This document shows, in pieces, positions 4,965 through 6,937 of a stretch of DNA of 6,937 bases (positions are counted from its first letter, which is position 1; each line of letters starts with the position of its first letter). This DNA is from Bacteroidaceae bacterium (GTDB taxonomy: Bacteria; Bacteroidota; Bacteroidia; Bacteroidales; Bacteroidaceae). Made by a program: the position numbers and the translations under genes. The stretch is taken from NCBI GenBank assembly GCA_016284115.1, contig JAEEOD010000191.1, positions 1 to 6,937 of the forward strand, given 5' to 3'. Below the pieces are notes generated by a model. It had not been told where the DNA came from. It searched no databases and was given only the letters and a program-made list of their open reading frames with translations.

Positions 4965-6476
4965 ATGATTATGCAAAAAATAAAGGACGCAACAAAAAGA
5001 CAATGGGTGGTAATGACCATCGCCGTGGTACTCTACCTGTTGTTTCTGTGTTGGATAAAGAGTTGGTGGGGGCTATTGGTGGTGCCGTTCATCTTTGATG
5101 CTTATATCACTAAAATAATACCCTGGGGTTTCTGGCATGAATGGAAGAATGACACAGCACGAGGAATCATGAGTTGGGTGGATGCCATAGTGTTTGCCCT
5201 GGTGGCAGTGTATTTCGTGAACCTCTACATATTTCAGAACTATCAGATTCCTTCATCTTCGTTGGAGAAATCATTGTTGGTGGGTGACTATTTGTTCGTT
5301 GGCAAGGCAAATTATGGCCCTCGTGTGCCAAATACACCGCTATCGCTTCCATTGACGCAACACACCATTCCTGGTACCAACATGAAATCATATGTGGATT
5401 GGCCTCAATGGAAATATAAACGTGCCCCGGGGTGGCAGAAGGTGAAACTGAACGACATCGTAGTGTTTAACTTCCCTGCAGGTGATACTGTAGCACTGAA
5501 TTTCCAACAGACAGACTTCTACACTTTGGCCTATATGGAAGGAAAACGTCGTTATGGTGAGCGAGTGGATATGGAAACCCTGACTCGCCAGCAGCAACGC
5601 ACAGCCTACGATATCTTCTATTCTGAGGGCAGTAAGTTAATAAAGAGCAATCCACACATCTATGGTGAGATAGTAGTAAGGCCTGTTGACCGTAGGGAGA
5701 ATTATGTGAAGCGTTGCGTGGGACTGCCAGGTGATACGCTACAAATCATCGATACTCACGTGTGGTTGAACGGAAAGCAGATCGAAGACCCAGAGAATAT
5801 GCAGCTGAACTATTTTGTGCAGACCACAGGACCGATGATTACTGATGAGATGTTCAAGGAGTTGGGCATTAGTGAGGAGGACAGATGGGAGATGAGTGGT
5901 GATGCCTCGTGGGAGACCGAGTTGCTGAGCATGGGGTTGAACACACGCTTGCAGAATGGTAAGCTGGCGCCTACCTATAATTTGCCGCTGACGAAAAAGA
6001 TGCTTGCAACCCTGCAGAGCAACAAGAAACTGGTGAGCAAAATAGTCATGGAGCCAGAACGCGAGAATTTCATTGGTGACCTCTATCCACTTAATCTTTA
6101 TACCAAGTGGAATCGTAACAATTATGGTCCAATATGGATACCCCAAAAGGGAGCTACCATACAACTGGATGATGACAACTTGCCAATATATGAGCGTTGT
6201 ATTGTTGCTTACGAGGGCAATCAACTGGAGCGCAAGGCTGATGGTATCTACATCAATGGTGTAAAGACCAACGAATATACTTTCCAGATGGATTATTACT
6301 GGATGATGGGCGACAACCGCCACAAGAGTGCCGATTCCCGCCATTGGGGGTTTGTTCCTGAAGACCATGTTGTGGGTAAGCCTATATTGATTTGGCTGTC
6401 GCTCGATAAAGATCGCGATTGGCTGGATGGCAAGATTCGTTGGAATCGTTTGTTCAAGTGGGTACATAAGGACTGA
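4965..6476 (+). CDS. lepB: Signal peptidase I, long Bacteroidota form
   Basis: LepB cleaves signal peptides from exported proteins at the periplasmic face of the inner membrane (peptidase family S26, Ser/Lys dyad). Numbered from ATG 4965 (503 residues), hydrophobic segments lie at about 14-31, 34-48 and 72-90, the last leading into the active site. The catalytic serine box IPSSSLEKSLLVGD has Ser99 as nucleophile, with Leu where Met is usual. The lysine box is RRENYVKRCVGLPGD with Lys249. The closing box is GDNRHKSADSRHWGFVP (449-465). About 150 residues separate Ser and Lys and 200 separate Lys from GDNR, far more than in E. coli LepB (324 residues), through inserts of unknown role. In-frame TTG 4962, ATG 4965 and ATG 4971 are all possible starts; there is no clear ribosome-binding site. 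Translation is probably coupled to dapB upstream; the wbqC-like gene follows 4 nt after the stop. Confidence 0.95.
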   Translation: MIMQKIKDATKRQWVVMTIAVVLYLLFLCWIKSWWGLLVVPFIFDAYITKIIPWGFWHEWKNDTARGIMSWVDAIVFALVAVYFVNLYIFQNYQIPSSSLEKSLLVGDYLFVGKANYGPRVPNTPLSLPLTQHTIPGTNMKSYVDWPQWKYKRAPGWQKVKLNDIVVFNFPAGDTVALNFQQTDFYTLAYMEGKRRYGERVDMETLTRQQQRTAYDIFYSEGSKLIKSNPHIYGEIVVRPVDRRENYVKRCVGLPGDTLQIIDTHVWLNGKQIEDPENMQLNYFVQTTGPMITDEMFKELGISEEDRWEMSGDASWETELLSMGLNTRLQNGKLAPTYNLPLTKKMLATLQSNKKLVSKIVMEPERENFIGDLYPLNLYTKWNRNNYGPIWIPQKGATIQLDDDNLPIYERCIVAYEGNQLERKADGIYINGVKTNEYTFQMDYYWMMGDNRHKSADSRHWGFVPEDHVVGKPILIWLSLDKDRDWLDGKIRWNRLFKWVHKD

Positions 6477-6480
6477 AAAG

Positions 6481-6937
6481 ATGAGGGAGGTATGTCTGAC
6501 AACCGCCTATCTGGCACCAGTAGAGTATTATGCTCACCTGCTGGCATCCGACAAGGTGTGGATGGAACAGCATGACCATTTTATGAAGCAGACTTACCGC
6601 AACAGATGTATTATAGCAGGTCCTTCGGGAAAGATAACCCTGACGGTACCAACAGTGAAACCCGACACATTGAAATGTCCAACGAAGGACATACGTATCA
6701 GTGACCATGGTAATTGGCGACACTTACACCTCTATGCCTTGGAATCTGCTTATGGCAATACTCCTTATTATGAATATTATCGTGATGATTTTATCCCTTT
6801 TTATGAGAAGAGATATGATTTTTTAATGGATTTCAACGAGGCGTTACAGGTGATGATTTGCGGACTGATTGACATGCGACCTTGTATTGAGAGAACGAGT
6901 GATTTTATGCATGTACAGAAGGGGGTGCTAGATTTGC
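6481..6937 (+). CDS. WbqC-like family protein (partial, 3' end outside window)
   Basis: The first 152 codons are visible and remain open at the window edge. The sequence matches the WbqC-like family (PF08889), found near surface-polysaccharide genes and, in Bacteroidota, next to lepB; the biochemical role is not established. Family features seen are an early strand with YLAPVEYYAHLLASDKVWME (10-29), then HDHFMKQTYRNR (31-42), a Gly-Lys turn followed by LTVPT, NW at about 80, and an aromatic-rich AYGNTPYYEYYRDDFIPFYE stretch with conserved tyrosines. No signal peptide is present, so it is likely cytoplasmic. It starts 4 nt after the lepB stop with no strong Shine-Dalgarno site, so it is probably the third gene of the dapB-lepB operon. 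A second ATG at 6492 is out of frame and not used. Confidence 0.88.
   Translation, partial: MREVCLTTAYLAPVEYYAHLLASDKVWMEQHDHFMKQTYRNRCIIAGPSGKITLTVPTVKPDTLKCPTKDIRISDHGNWRHLHLYALESAYGNTPYYEYYRDDFIPFYEKRYDFLMDFNEALQVMICGLIDMRPCIERTSDFMHVQKGVLDL

Noticed and set aside
4755..5003. An 82-codon minus-strand frame across the dapB-lepB junction
   Set aside because: It is antisense to the conserved end of dapB and the start of lepB, with no recognisable product.
5739..6467. A 242-codon open frame on the minus strand inside lepB
   Set aside because: It is wholly antisense to the conserved catalytic part of lepB, its product has no recognisable motifs, and no promoter or start signal precedes it.
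6454..6723. Minus-strand frame over the lepB end and wbqC start
   Set aside because: The plus-strand WbqC-like product from 6481 matches a known family over the same bases, so the antisense frame is a shadow.

Overview
The window looks like chromosomal DNA of a member of the Bacteroidota, most likely a Prevotella-type organism. Several signs agree. The three divergent starts carry the Bacteroidota -7 promoter word TAnnTTTG. The genes lack clear Shine-Dalgarno sites. There is a DUF2851 gene, and the order is dapB, then a very long signal peptidase I, then a wbqC-like gene, which I recall as typical of this phylum. This is inferred from motifs and gene order, not from a database search.

Layout. 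1-220 is the 3' end of an aspartate-semialdehyde dehydrogenase gene (asd, +). It converges on a BadF-type sugar-kinase-like gene (258-1106, -), and one perfect 18-bp hairpin (221-260) fills the gap and probably terminates both. Facing away from the kinase gene is a lipoprotein of the NamZ/DUF1343 exo-beta-N-acetylmuramidase family (1347-2570, +). The 240-bp region between them holds two promoters and small inverted repeats. The namZ-like gene converges on a DUF2851 gene (2857-4137, -). The 286-bp gap between those two is almost filled by a degenerate repeat array with an exact 22-nt period, arranged as an inverted repeat about position 2697. The DUF2851 gene and dapB (4233-4961, +) diverge from interleaved promoters in a 95-bp gap. 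dapB, lepB (4965-6476) and a wbqC-like gene (6481 to the window end) form a tight operon with gaps of 3 and 4 nt.

Functional links. asd and dapB act in the aspartate/diaminopimelate pathway, which supplies lysine and the peptidoglycan cross-linking residue. The NamZ-like enzyme would trim MurNAc from peptidoglycan fragments. The neighbouring kinase-fold protein belongs to the family that phosphorylates released amino sugars, but its active-site motifs look damaged. lepB acts in protein export and the wbqC family is linked to surface glycans. The theme is cell-envelope building and recycling.

The most unusual items are the 22-nt periodic array at 2594-2833 and the kinase homologue that appears to have lost its catalytic aspartate and altered its nucleotide-binding motifs. 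I see no tRNA, rRNA, insertion sequence, prophage or CRISPR array.
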